Source: Mangifera indica (lineage: Eukaryota > Streptophyta > Magnoliopsida > Sapindales > Anacardiaceae). Taken from it: a stretch of 64,000 nucleotides of DNA. Within the stretch, counting starts at the first letter, position 1. Each line of letters opens with the position of its first letter. The position numbers and the translations under genes were made by a program. The notes beneath the pieces are model-generated. The model made no database searches. It was not told the origin of the DNA and was given only the letters and a program-made list of their open reading frames with translations. This document shows, in pieces, positions 33,189 through 44,805 of this stretch. The DNA is taken from the NCBI RefSeq assembly GCF_011075055.1, contig NC_058144.1:17041807-17105806 (forward strand). The letters are read 5' to 3'.

Positions 33189-34752
33189 TGTTGAATCTTA
33201 ATGTTTTGATGATAACAAAAATATAATTTTAATATATTAACATACCCAAAGAATGCATGAATGCATTACAAGATGATCAAAGTGTGAAATTTGCAGATAA
33301 ATCTTAAGCAAGGAAATATTTTAGCTTACCTCTCCTGTGACAAAAATGTGCGTTAACCGTTCAGTCTTCTAAAAATAAAAATTACTTGAAAAGAGAAAAG
33401 TTCCAGTTGTGAGTTTCATGCCACATGTGAAGTGTCCAATGCCTTGCTACCACATGTCTAAGGAAGTGCCAATCCATTGCCACCATGTGTTCAAGTCACA
33501 TGTGCTAAAATTGTCCCAACTGGGACACTTGAAAAATGTCCCAACCATGACATCTCTCTTCACAAATCACTGCCATGTGTCATCTCCAAGCAATGCCTTG
33601 CCTCCACATGTCTAAGGAAGTTGCCAGTCTATTACTTGTCGACACTTATCCAGTTGCAGTAAATGTCTTAGCTGGGACACTTGAAAAATGTCCTAGCCAT
33701 GACACTCTTTCTTCATGGATTACTGCCATGTGTCATCTCCAAGCTATGTCCAATGTGTCACTGCCACGTGTCTAAGTAATATGTGTCACTATCAAGTGTC
33801 CAAAGACTAATTGTCCCAATTGTGACATAAAATCCAATCCAAATGTGACATGTGTAAATTCGTCTCTCTAGTGTAGTTTCTGAAAACTTCTTAGTTGTGA
33901 TACATAATTCAATTAAATTATGACACATATAAAATCTTTCTAGTGGTGTAGTTTTTCAAACCCATACTTCAACCATGCGCAAGCTAGAATATACCCATTC
34001 ACAAATCTAAGCATTAAAATAAAGCAAGCCACCCGTGACATGAATCTACCACCCGTGCTGAGTATATTTAAACCTATTTGTTGCAACTTTAATCGAGGTC
34101 CATTTTCTTTGTTGAATTTTTCTGTTGATTCTTGACAGTAACTCAATCTAACGAAATGCAACTAGCTTTATTAATTGGTTTTGAATTGAAGAGCAAAAGG
34201 TTGGAAATTCTACAAAGCAAAAGAGAAAATAAAATTACTCAGATTTTCCCATTTTTATTCATTGAGAATTCTGTGCACTCAACTTGTATTCACAGTCTTA
34301 TAGAGGTATTAATACTTTCATCTCTTTGAAATTAAACATTATAGGCGCAATCTCGAATATACTATATGTAGACAAGTTTTCAAGAGATAGTGGAACTCCA
34401 AGGCTGTTTGCTTAGAGTAGTGGACATAGGACGCTTGTAGGAGAAAGCTCTAAAACATTCTAATTGTGCATTTCTATAACTCAAACTCTTTAAATTTTGT
34501 CTATTGTTATTGTTATTTATTGTTATTATTGTTGTTGTTGATATTATTATTTATTGCTACTATTCTTATTTATTTATACTGTAAAATTTATTATTGTTGT
34601 GCTTCTGTAAAGTCATAATATGTTTGTTAAATTATTGTTGTTGTTGCTATTATGTGTTTTGTAAAGTTTGCTCTGGAATTTATTAAAGTGTATCATTTAA
34701 TTTTTTGTTAAGAACCTATTCACTCCCCTCTAGGTTCATATTAGTTATTGCA
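33189..34752 (+). repeat. 3' LTR of the non-autonomous element
   Basis: Begins TGTTGAATCTTAATGTTTTG after the polypurine tract and ends near 34,752 after ACTCCCCTCTAGGTTC, a 3' LTR end common in plant copia-type elements. It carries a tandem repeat (33,400-33,790) and a TTGTTA/TTATT-rich microsatellite (34,500-34,660). No 5' partner is seen upstream, and short ORFs in it are chance. Confidence 0.65.
33400..33790 (+). repeat. ~152-bp tandem repeat inside the LTR
   Basis: About 2.5 units. The marker GCTGGGACACTTGAAAAATG-type string occurs at 33,520 and 33,672, and the CCACATGTCTAAGGAAG-type string at about 33,450, 33,604 and (diverged) 33,763. Confidence 0.8.
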
Positions 34753-35800
34753 AAAGTGTTTAACAAATATCCAAACCCATGTTCCATCCTTATACCAACC
34801 TACACTTGTCATTGGGTCCAAATCACTCCATTAGGTGCAATATAATCACTTGGGACCAAGCCTAGCAACTTAGCCCAATGAAGTTACTTATGTGTTTAAT
34901 TATGTATTAGTTTAAGCATGTTTTAGTCTAATAATGTATTTTGTTATGTTAAATCTTGTTAGTATTGGATTAGTTCACCTTGGGAAAGCACATGGAAGAG
35001 TCAAATGAAACTTTAATGGAGGAGACAAGGGGAGCAAGTGGGTGGCTCAAGGTTACCCCATTTGGCACGAGCAAGGATGGCATCCATAGGTGGCTCTTTA
35101 TCCCTTACCTCTTTAGGAATTTCCTATGAACTAATGTTTAGCTTTATTTTGAATGCAAAAGTTGTATTAGATTAATATTTAGTTTGAACTCTAAGTTGTA
35201 TTAGTTTAATATATTTTGTGACTGATATAAAGACTTAACAATCTCCATGTAAGGGAGAGATTTATTTAATGAAAATTAGATGCTTATTCATTGAGCAACT
35301 AGTTTCCTTTATCCTTTTTCCCTTAATCAAATATTGGTGGTGGATTTGCCCTTAGTCAGTGGTTCACCTTTAAGTTATGAGTGAGTTTTGATCAATTATT
35401 CTTTTCTCCTTATCCTTTCTTTTTTGACTGAACTTAAGTGGTGGAATTCCTTGGCCGATGGAGATTCCTTTAAGCCTTGGGTTGTTCTTAGTCATTTTTG
35501 TTGTTTGCTATTTGTGCACTTCTCCTTGTGTCAGTTGAACTTGACCTTTGCTTGTTAAAAGATTTTATTACTTAACTCACCTTGAATTAAAACTTTTCTT
35601 GCATAAGAAATACACATCAGCTTGTTGTCTTGTCTTACTCTTGTTGCAACGTACTTTTCTTGCTTTTTCATTGTTTTGCAAGTCTTTCTATTTGTTCCTC
35701 GTATTGAGTCTTCTCTTGGACTTTTGCTTTATTTGCTTTGTTCTTTGGCGCCTATGTTGCGTTTTTTTCCGTGGTGACGTGGAAGTGTTTTGTGCTAACA
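34753..35800 (+). repeat. LTR-like sequence of another retroelement
   Basis: Non-coding. TATAAAG at 35,226-35,232 is followed 60-70 bp later by TTTAATGAAAATTAGATGC, the promoter-and-leader layout of a plant LTR. The later text alternates short T-rich and GGTGG blocks (GTGGTGGATTTGCC, AGTGGTGGAATTCC). Ends are not resolved and no TSD was found. Confidence 0.4.
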
Positions 35801-35814
35801 AGGTTGGATTCGAG

Positions 35815-36150
35815 CTGAATTAAACTCGAGCTCGGCTCAATTTACATGTAATTGAGCTCGAGCTCGAGTTCGCTTCAAATAAGCTTGAGCTCAGCTAATT
35901 TCAAGCTCAAGCTTGATCTTTTAACTAGTTCGTTAGTAAAACAATATCGTTTTAATATATATCGGTCAAAACGACGTCGTTTTGCATTAAAATTTTTAGC
36001 GTGCGAGCTTAACAAGCTAAACACTTCAAAACTCAAGCTCAAAAATGTTGAAATTGCAAGCTTGAGCTCGTTGGAGGGTAGTTCGTTTCGGGCTTGTTTG
36101 AGCTCAAACGAACTAGGTTCGAATCTAACCCTAGTTGAGGTGTTTTCATT
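35815..36150. mobile_element. Palindromic CTCGAG-rich MITE-like element
   Basis: Inverted ends GGTTGGATTCGAGC and (inverse of right end) GGGTTAGATTCGAACC; gagctc/ctcgag words fill both arms. The palindrome explains why both strands are open here (35,852-36,163 plus and 35,875-36,279 minus); neither ORF resembles a protein. A fragment of the same repeat is at 4,047-4,165. Confidence 0.6.
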
Positions 36151-36669
36151 AATTGATGTGTAATCCAGAGTGATCTTCTTGTTGATCTGGCAATTGTCTA
36201 ATGGAGTTTCTATTGAGTTGGGATTAGGTTGTTTCAAATTTGGGCCAAGGATCAATTCGGGCCTTGCATATGGAGACAAGGTTCCAGCCTATATCTATCT
36301 CCAAAAAGGTCTGACCCCTCTAAAAGAGCGAGTCAAGCCTCCATTTGCCTAGGTATAACCTTTATGTAACAAATCACAAACACACTCTAATTTCTTTGAA
36401 TTTGTCCACCGCTAATGTATTGCTCGTCGACCCTATTATATAGCTTGAACCAGAGCTAGCTTCATAAATAACAGAATTAAAAAATTTTGACCTTAAAATA
36501 TGGAACGTCTAATATGTAAGATTTTTCATGGATATATAATCCTCTTAAACCTTAATGTCTCTTTTGGGTTCGGTATCAAAAGTGTATGTAAAGCTTGTAT
36601 ACAATTTACAAAATAGATGTACCACTGACGATTTCGGTAAGATTCACAAATTATGGATCATTAGACCAT
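36151..36669. other. Downstream flank of ZIP4
   Basis: No gene recognised. It should hold the ZIP4 3' UTR close to 36,669. Confidence 0.4.
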
Positions 36670-39600
36670 CTAAGGCCTACTTTCACTACTATGGGTTTTG
36701 TGCTCGCGCCATTTATTTTCAAAACTAGAAATGAAATCCTCCATGCATGCCTTATAAGTCTCCATTCCAACAACTTTCCCAGCAATTCCCACTCCGGTAC
36801 TCATCCACTTGCTTGCAAGCTCAATCTGACCCAGTCTCACTGGCACTGCCGCTCGATTCCAAGCAGTCATGGCAAGCCATTTTGCTTCTTCAGAGGGATA
36901 CTCACCTTCCTTCAACCCTACCATTATTCGATACGCTTGCTTGTACATACTGTGCACTGCATCATCATCTGTTTCCCCTCTGTGAATGCTGGCTACTGCA
37001 ATTAGTTTGCGAACAGTTAGTGCCACTTTATGGTAGTCGGGTGAGGGTGAAGAAAGGAGAATTAAGAGGCTCTGGTTAAGAGCAAAGGTGGCTACTTGAG
37101 GATTGGATCTTGGACCCTGTGATGCAGCGAGACCAATCTGGAGGAGGCTATTGGGATTGCAAGCCTTTGAGCTGGCAAAGTTCTTTACAAGGCGTTGTTG
37201 AAATTCTGGATTGTTGAGCCTCCCTTGTATATCATAGGCGGTGATTGTATACATGAAGAAGAGTTCGGACTCCATAGACCCAGGTGACAATGAAATCAAT
37301 ATCTGCAACCAAGAACCAAAGCATATATGGGAGTGAATAGAGTTTCAACAAAAGAAATTGTAAAGCATGAGGTATAGGATTCGACAATTTCGAACAAAAA
37401 TGGCAAGACTTGGTTTATTTACAAGCATACAGTACCTTCTCTGCTTTTTCCAGCAGTTCAACAGCGTGTTTCACTTCAGCGTCCAGCAATGTAGTCTTCA
37501 TTTGATTCTCTGAAGCTATCATAGCAGAAACAGACAGTACTAAGGATTTGCAAACCATGACACTATTTTCTTCCACTTGTTCGTCAACCGAAATGCCAAA
37601 TAATTCTGAAGCGAATCTAAAAAATTCAACACATAATTCATACTTCTTTTCCTTCCCACACTTTGTCCCGAAATTCCAAGACATCACTGCAAACCAATTC
37701 TGTTCTCGTCTTCCAGTCTCCTCTTTGCCAAAAAAACAGTGGGTCCCAAGCTCAGATGCCCGTGTATGAGCTCGTTTTATGTATTTGAGGATTTCTGACT
37801 CGTTGCCTGGTTCTTGAGTCAGGATTGTGACTAGGGTACGTAACACTACAACTTCTGTTGTTGGCATGGATGATCCTGACGTGTACAAGTTTAGGAGATT
37901 TGATAGAGCAGCAACAGCAACTGGAAGAGCACGGCAAGCAACAGCTTCATGGGCTGAAAGGGAAAGGAAGTCTGGAGTGAAGTCGAAGCAGATGGTCATT
38001 GCCAGAATTTGATTAACAGCACTCTTATGGTCCTTCTTTTGCAGATAGACTTTGAACTAATCAAAACAGAAGAAACATCAGGGAAGTTTGTAACCATTAG
38101 AAAAATGAAGTTAGAGAAACTTGATATTGTGTTGATGTTATCTGAGTTTAGCACCAAATTATCCCAAGTGTGCGTATAAGTATTTTTGAGAGAGCGAAAG
38201 CACCTTAAGGAAAGCAGAGCCTATGTTGGGTTCAAGCTGCACAACGAAGAGTTTAGTAGTTGAATGACTTAATTCATAGCTAATTAAAGATGTAAATTAT
38301 CATATACACAAACAAAATCTGGCCTCTAGATAACAATTAAACAAAACACCTTTTCTGCCTCCATAATGTATTCTTGAGCTCGATCAAGCTTGGAAAGACC
38401 AAGGTAACAGAGACACAATACTCTGAAGCTCTTGGCCCGGAGATTTCTATTTTCTATGTCATATGGAAGATATAGCATGGATTTCTCAAACATCTCTGCA
38501 CTCGTTTCATAGTCTTTCACTCGAAAATGATTTGCGGCACTATAAAAGAAAATTAAATTTAAAAAAATAAAAATGAAGAACATATCAAACTTGAGGACAA
38601 AGATAGGATTACTGTGTATTTACGAAAATATTGTAATATTTACAAGTCTGTTGCAACCTTCTTATTGCATTTTTTCATTGTGCAACCAACGTTTTAATCC
38701 TGAAGTTGCATAAGGTCATACTTAAATGTACAAAGTTTTCATAGTTGAAATTTATATCCAATCTAACAGTAGGTTCATAGATTATATAATTTTCTTAAGA
38801 TCCTATAAATAAAACAAGATTATCAAATAAAACATTAAATAAAATTAATGTGGATTATATTGTCCGTAGAGTGTGTAATCCCTTGTTTAAAATATCAAAT
38901 TACCAATTCCACAAAACGGCATGCATGGCGGTCTTGTCCTTGGCCGCACCATCACCGGCAAAAAGGGCCAGTACTCTCTCATCAGATACCAACTCCGAGA
39001 CCACCTTAGCCCTCACTTTGGCCGCGCCTTCGCTAACACCATCCCCATCATCTCCAACAACCCTGTGGGCCACTCTGACTGCAGCTTTGGCACTAACGTG
39101 GCACCTTCCCAACAGTCCCAGAAACACGCCTTTAGCAGTCTCAGCACCCGCCGTTCCCGCCGCCTGGAAGTAAGCCTCCACCGCCGACACCCAAATACTC
39201 TCCGGAACCTCCTTAATTACCAACATGCCTCTCAGCTCCTTCTCCGCTTCACCGTACCGCCCCAAACCCAGCCACGCCTTCATTGCCAAAACCGGCAAAC
39301 TCGCGTGGCGGTCCCCTCCGTCACTACCCTCTCTTAAGACCTTCACGCACTTGATCACGCTCTCGTACTCTCCCTTTTGCAAATGAACCGCCGAGATGAA
39401 ACGCAGTGTTTTGAGTTTTAAATCCTTGAGCTCCGATATCTCTTCAAGAGTTCTCACTTCATCCAATCCCTTCTCGCAGAGATCCAAAGCCTCGTTCATA
39501 AGCTTCAACGCTTCGTTCAATGAAACGGAGTCGTGCTGTGATAAAACGCTCTTGCCAAACATTAAGAACTGATTTGCAAGCGATTTGTAATGCTCAAACG

Positions 39601-40237
39601 AGCCGAAGAGAAGACATTTGGCCCTGTTGAGTAAATTGATCGCGATATTTCGGTCAAGAACTTCCCAGGCAGTGCGAGACCTTGCGATATTTATATCTAA
39701 TATCATTTTCTTCTCTCCCAAGTCGGAAATCTTCTTAATATCGAGCTTGGATACGATCTCCGTGGCTTTTTCAAAACAAATCGAAGCGAGATCGAACTTT
39801 TTGAGATTGTGCCAGATAAGACCGGTTTTGTAGTAGAAGGAGGCAATCTTGATAGCAGGAGAAGGAACGCCGGAGACGTCAGCGGCAAGAGAGAGGAGAT
39901 CGGCGGCTACTTGGCGAAGAATGGTGATGTGTTCGGTGGCGGCGGAAGAGCGAGAAATGGAGGCAGCATTTGAAAGATCAATACAGGAGTTCCAGAGACG
40001 GTAGGTGAGTTTCCAGAGTTGAAGCTTAAGTGAGTTGTTGGGGAAGGGAGCAAGTTGAGTGAGTTGAGTTAGGGTTTGTCTGAGATCGGAGGAGAGAGTG
40101 GAAAGGTTGTTAGGAGAGTGGTGGTTTTCGGTTTGTTTAATCAAAGAGTCGAGTTGAGAGATGAGGCGGTTGTGGTGGTTGTGGCTGAATTGTTGCCGTG
40201 TCTCCAGTGACGAAATCTCGGCGATTCTCATTTTCAA
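36670..40237 (-). CDS. ZIP4: Meiotic crossover protein ZIP4 (SPO22/ZIP4, TPR-repeat protein)
   Basis: A five-exon gene for a 936-residue TPR protein of the ZMM group, which in plants, yeast and mammals promotes interfering crossovers and synaptonemal complex-linked recombination in meiotic prophase. Exons (minus): 38,904-40,237; 38,350-38,539; 38,204-38,236 (33 bp); 37,436-38,056; 36,670-37,302 (stop TAG). Introns of 364, 113, 147 and 133 bp all have GT-AG ends, and the frame closes across every junction. The N-terminus (M)RIAEIS is a plant ZIP4 hallmark. TPR-like helices include [20 protein letters not shown] (~133-152), [20 protein letters not shown] (~449-468) and [20 protein letters not shown]. 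The micro-exon encodes [11 protein letters not shown]. Length matches the ~940 residues of Arabidopsis ZIP4. A second ATG two codons in (40,231) is an equally good start. No disruption is seen. Retroelement debris begins about 310 bp upstream of the ATG. Confidence 0.95.
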
Positions 40238-40545
40238 ATTTGAATCCGGATTTTTGGGAGGGAATCACAATGTATTTGGAGGGAAGTGCTAAGACCGTGA
40301 CGGGCGTGCGTGTGCCAGAATAAATTGAAAAGAAATTCGCCGTTCCAAAAAATAAATCATTTAAAATTCGCCAACATTTCTAAAATAAATGAAAATATAT
40401 TGACTATATTGTTTAAAGTCTAAATATGATATAATTTGTTTCCTTAATATATATATATATATATAGTATTTACCTAAGTTATGCTTGTTTTTTAGATTAA
40501 CGATGTCTAAAAACTTTTCATTTTTAAATATTACTATTGATATAT
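40238..40545. other. ZIP4 upstream region (5' UTR and proximal promoter)
   Basis: About 308 bp between the ZIP4 start codon and the end of a gypsy LTR fragment. No clear TATA or CCAAT box in the expected minus-strand position. An (AT)n microsatellite occupies 40,447-40,465. Confidence 0.5.
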
Positions 40546-40990
40546 TGTAACACCTCATTTCGGATATATGCCTCAAGCAGTAAAACTATCAAAATGGCGA
40601 GTTACCCAACTTTAGTTGATGCAAAACATAGTACCAATGCGAATTAATGAATGAAACTCCATGTAACTATTATTAACAAGAAACATGTCAAAAGATGTCT
40701 CTATGAAAAGGAATATGAAAACATTTTCCACAATCTCGATGTGCATAAAAAAAACAAATAAGTCCAAGACAAATTAATAACGAATCATCAAGATAGTTAT
40801 AGCCAAGTACGCAGTTCAGTGTGCTAATCCACTTGCCTCCACGCCTACCTCATTGTTTTTCCTACCTGCAAAATCAAAGAACACGTGAGTCGTAACACTC
40901 AGTTAGATCTCACAATAAATTCAATGTTCTTTACAAATGTCCTCGACAAAGTCTCACCATCATACATGTTCCTAAACTCATTCAGTTAGA
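40546..40990 (-). repeat. Gypsy LTR 3'-end fragment (minus)
   Basis: Read on the minus strand it carries the typical gypsy LTR tail: CTGAGTGTTACGACTCACG, then GATTTTGCAGG, finishing GAGGTGTTACA at 40,546. No internal region follows it below 40,546, so it is an isolated piece in inverse orientation to gypsy D. Confidence 0.6.
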
Positions 40991-41007
40991 CATCTGCCAA
41001 CTATGTG

Positions 41008-41907
41008 GATGATGACATGTGATAGGAGTGGCTTTGAGTCAAAAATTGAAAGTGATGTATCACATATTTAGAACTACCAAGTTGTGTGTAGTATGGTAAT
41101 GAAAGCATCGCGGTAAGTTTATGTGACATAGATACCTTTAGATGATCTAGCACCAATGACAAGCATCAAAGCATCTGGGATGCATGTGTAACAACAATAG
41201 AGGCTTGGGATCTCACTACCTTATGATATGGTATTCATAGCCCTAAGTTTGGCCAACACATGCGATTAGTGCACTTTATGATTGACACTGAGTGTCTGAG
41301 ATACCAATACACATCGTATTGTATTAGTCTTCTAGGTTGACACCACTATTATGGATTAGGCATTGCGTGTGATGAAATTTTGGACAAACATTAGGGATGT
41401 TGGATAAACATCCATACTGATATGAGAATAATAAATACATAACACATGATATGATATGGTTATAAGATATACAACCTGAGATGGTATTGGATTGTTTACT
41501 TACTAAATGTTTTTTACTCACGCATTTTGTTTGTATGGTTTTGTAAGAAGAGACATAGAGTAGCGAGGGAGCTAGCAGGTCAACTAGTAGGGGTATAAGA
41601 GGAAGGGTATGGTCATCATTTCACTAGGATGTATCTTAGGTTCATTATGTTTGTTATGCACATTTTTATGTATAGACTTTTATACACATTACAATGTATT
41701 GGTTTACCATGCATATGGATTTTATGAACATTACTCAGACTTTGTTATTTTTCATTGTTTAAATATTAAATGCACTTTTGGAAGTATGAGGTTTTATTTA
41801 ATGAGGCTTATTTAATAACCGTTTTCTGCATATAAAAGTTTTATTGAGACATGTATCTTTAGGTGCATATTTCGTGTAGTGGTATATGTCTAGAGAGACA
41901 TGTTACA
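41008..41907 (+). repeat. Gypsy D 5' LTR (truncated)
   Basis: Ends GAGACATGTTACA. Blocks such as TATGTGACATAGATACCTTT, TAGTGCACTTTATGATT and ACACTGAGTGTCTGAG correspond to the last 800 bp of the LTR at 4,202-6,936. The beginning of the LTR is missing and replaced by the inverse LTR fragment. Confidence 0.55.
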
Positions 41908-41910
41908 TTT

Positions 41911-41926
41911 TTTGTATTAAAGCATG
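41911..41926 (+). other. Gypsy D primer-binding site (mutated)
   Basis: TTTGTATTAAAGCATG is a decayed form of TGGTATCAGAGCATG a few bases after the LTR end. Confidence 0.6.
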
Positions 41927-42129
41927 GTTTTGGAAACCTAAAAGTGTTTTTTTATAAGTGCATTATTGTTTTGATAACCCCTTATGTGACGTTAATCACT
42001 ATCGCTAACTAACAACTTTGGTCAACCAGTAGCTGCAAGTAGTATTATAACTTGTATTTAAATAATGGTACATCTACTTAAGATATTATGTGTATTTTCA
42101 AAATGAGGAGATCAATGATGTTGATAGGT

Positions 42130-43310
42130 AATGTTGATGTTGATAAGGTCTAAGCCCCGGATGAAAATGAAGGAATGGCACAAGGACAAATATCAGTTGT
42201 AGTTATACCACCCTAGATTGATAAGGCCACTATCCGAAGGATTGTACAAGAGGTTTTTTGAGCTAATCATAAGGTTTTAGAGAGTGTAGGTCACCTAGTT
42301 CTTACACCTCCCTTAGTTGAGTAGTATCTATCTACATTTGATTTATCGCCCTAATAAGAGACAATGGTAAGTGTGTTAGGAGACCAATGGCTATAAGTGG
42401 TAACAAGGGACAAGTTCACCCCATTTACAATTTAGTGGGCAGACATCAACCCCCTAGAGTTTAATGGTATAAAGATAAACGAGGTATCAGTTGAATACTA
42501 GTTAAAAGCTGTTGAGAAGGTCATAGAGTAGTTTGAGATAATGGATTGTGAAAAGTTTGGTATGCTAAGTACTTGATAATAGATGATGCAAAGGTATAGT
42601 GGCGAGCTTTCTAGAATGCTCATTGGATAGATATTATAACATGGGTTGAGTTCAAAGAGGCTTTTAAGAGAGAATTCCTGAGGGCAGATGTGATCTATGT
42701 CAGAGCATAAGAGTACCTTAATATAAGGCAAGAACAGATAACAACCAAGGAATTCTCCACTAGTTTAAATGCACTAGCCCAATATGTTACAAGTGTGGTT
42801 ATTACTGACGAGGGAAAAACTAAAATCTTTATTAATGAGGTTTCGTATAGACATAGCCAAGGATATATTGACTAGAGATAACCCTCTTAGATTTTACACA
42901 AAGGTAGTAGATATAGATTAGAGATTAGAGATCAGAGGCCATAAGGCTAAGGATGGCTTAAAAGAGAGGAGAAAGATACATATCAACCCTACCACCTCAA
43001 GACATGATCAATACACTTCAAGAGATAGTTAAGAGGGAGGTGGTCATGACAGCTGAGGTAAGAAAAACCTCTAATCTTGAGGTTCTAGAAAGGTTTGGAA
43101 GAGTAAAAGGTCAAGACATGATGATTATCTAGGAAATATGAGCAAATAAGGCAAGAAGAGATCTTTGTTTACCATAGATCTAGTCGTAGACATACTAGGG
43201 AGTGTATGGCTAGACAAAGGCTTTGTTTTAGGTGCAAACAACTTGGTCATTTTGATTGAGAGTGTACAGCTACCATACCGGCCTTCGTCGATAAAATGTT
43301 AGAGGAGGAT
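42130..43310 (+). pseudogene. Gypsy D gag remnant
   Basis: Fragmented gag with a retrotransposon gag core around 42,520-42,900 (ARWRAFWNAHW-like region, then EFSTSLNALAQY) and a zinc knuckle at about 43,215-43,265 reading CFRCKQLGHFD, a stop, then ECT. The CX2CX4HX4C spacing is kept, apart from the stop. Confidence 0.65.
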
Positions 43311-43362
43311 AGACTAGGGTTTATATAACAACCCAACTCAGGCTGAGGTTAGCCTATCTGTA

Positions 43363-43569
43363 TTGACTAGTCAATCATTTTTTCATTCATGTCTATTATA
43401 TGCATTAATTGATTTTGGTGCTACTTATAGTTTCATTGCCCAAAGGATTAGTGAAAGGTTAAGGTTAAAATCTAGTTATGTGGCTAACATCAGTATCGAG
43501 ATGCCTGATGAAGACAAAGTAATGACCAATCAGATGTTATTGGGTGAATCAGTGTTTCTGAGAGATTAA
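43363..43569 (+). pseudogene. Gypsy D aspartic protease remnant
   Basis: ALIDFGATYSFIAQRISERL is the protease active-site region in which the usual DSGA is changed to DFGA. Followed by the conserved ANISIEMPDED-type stretch. In an active element it cleaves the polyprotein. Confidence 0.75.
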
Positions 43570-43979
43570 GAGATAACAATAGACTTAATTGTGTTTGATA
43601 TACCTACTTTTAATATCATTCTGGGTATGGATTTTTAAGTTGTTATGGAGTAAGATTGATTGTAAGAGAAAGAAAGTTTGGTTTCATCTTAATAATAGAG
43701 AGGAGTTTACTTTTAGTAAGAGTTGTATGATAAGTATGATGATTAGTAGTGTGAAAGTAAGGCAAATGTTGGGTAAGAGATATATAGGATATTTGGCGCA
43801 TATTATAAGCATAATGAATGAATCGATCTCAAGTTTGCATGATATTCCTACTGTGTTTGAGTTTCCAGATGTACTTCTAGATAATTTGCTAGATTTAACA
43901 GTTAAGAAGGAGGTTACATTTAGTATCGAGTCAGCTCCCAAAACAATGCCTATTTCTAAAGCCCATACTATATGGCCCT

Positions 43980-44770
43980 AGTTGAACTCTAAGAATTAAA
44001 AAAACAACTGTAAGAGCTTCTAGATAGTGGTTTTATTCGACCTAATCATTCAACTTAAGGCACATTGATCCTTTCTGTGAAAAAGAAGGATGGGTTGATA
44101 CATATATGCATTGATTATAGAGAACTAAACAAGGTGACAATCAAGAATAATTACCCACTATTGAAGATTGATGATTTGTTTGATTAATAGAAGGGTACTT
44201 TAGTGTTTTCAAAAATTAACATCAGATCTGGGTATCATCAAGTTCAAGTCGTGGAGAAGGATATTCTAAAGACTACTTTTAAGATGAGATATGAGCACTA
44301 CGAGTTTATTGTGATGTCCTTTGGGTTGACTAATGCTCTAACAGTCTTCATAGATCTAATGAGTAGGGTATTCCAAGATTGCATCCATAAATTTTTTATT
44401 ATGTTCATTGACAAACTTTTGGTGTATTCTAAGACTCAGGAGGAATAAGAACAACACTTGAGGTTTGTGTTATAGAAGCTAAGAGACCCGTAATTGTATG
44501 CCAGGTTTTCTAAATGTGAATTATAGTTGGATAATATGGCTTTTTTAGGGCATGTTATGTCAACAAATGGTATCTTGGTAGATCTGAATAAGATAGAGAC
44601 AATGTTAGAGTGGTAAATGCCCAAGATAACCAAGGAGGTAAGGAGTTTTCTAGGGTTAGTAGGGTATTACAGATGGTTCATAGATAGCTTTGCTAAGTTA
44701 GCTTGGTCATTGACTGAGTTGACTCATAATAATGCGCCTTTCAAATGGTTGGATGCTTATAAGAAGAGTT
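43980..44770 (+). pseudogene. Gypsy D reverse transcriptase remnant
   Basis: RT fingers and palm in pieces; the open part 44,203-44,448 reads FSKINIRSGYHQVQV, KTTFKMRYEHYEFIVMSFGLTNA and MFIDKLLVYSK. The catalytic pair of (Y/F)IDD is FIDK here, so the second Asp is lost. The thumb region follows around 44,630-44,700 (VRSFLGLVGYYRWF-like). Confidence 0.85.
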
Positions 44771-44805
44771 TTTAGGAGATAAATGAGAGATTGACTTCGA
44801 CATTA

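Noticed and set aside
33409..33775. Three overlapping ORFs with Cys/His-rich text
   Set aside because: They are read from the 152-bp tandem repeat inside an LTR; the periodic Cys/His pattern reflects the DNA repeat, not zinc fingers.
35852..36279. Two opposite-strand ORFs of 103 and 134 codons
   Set aside because: Caused by the palindromic ctcgag/gagctc composition of a MITE-like repeat.
36595..37079. Overlapping plus-strand ORFs over ZIP4 exon 5
   Set aside because: Antisense shadows of a gene whose minus-strand exons splice in frame.
38850..39337. Plus-strand ORFs over ZIP4 exon 1
   Set aside because: Shadows of the GC-richer coding exon; no family resemblance.
40546..40560. TGTAACACC as the start of gypsy D's 5' LTR
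   Set aside because: The adjacent sequence has LTR-tail signatures on the minus strand and does not match the D 3' LTR after the first bases, so it is the end of an inverse LTR.
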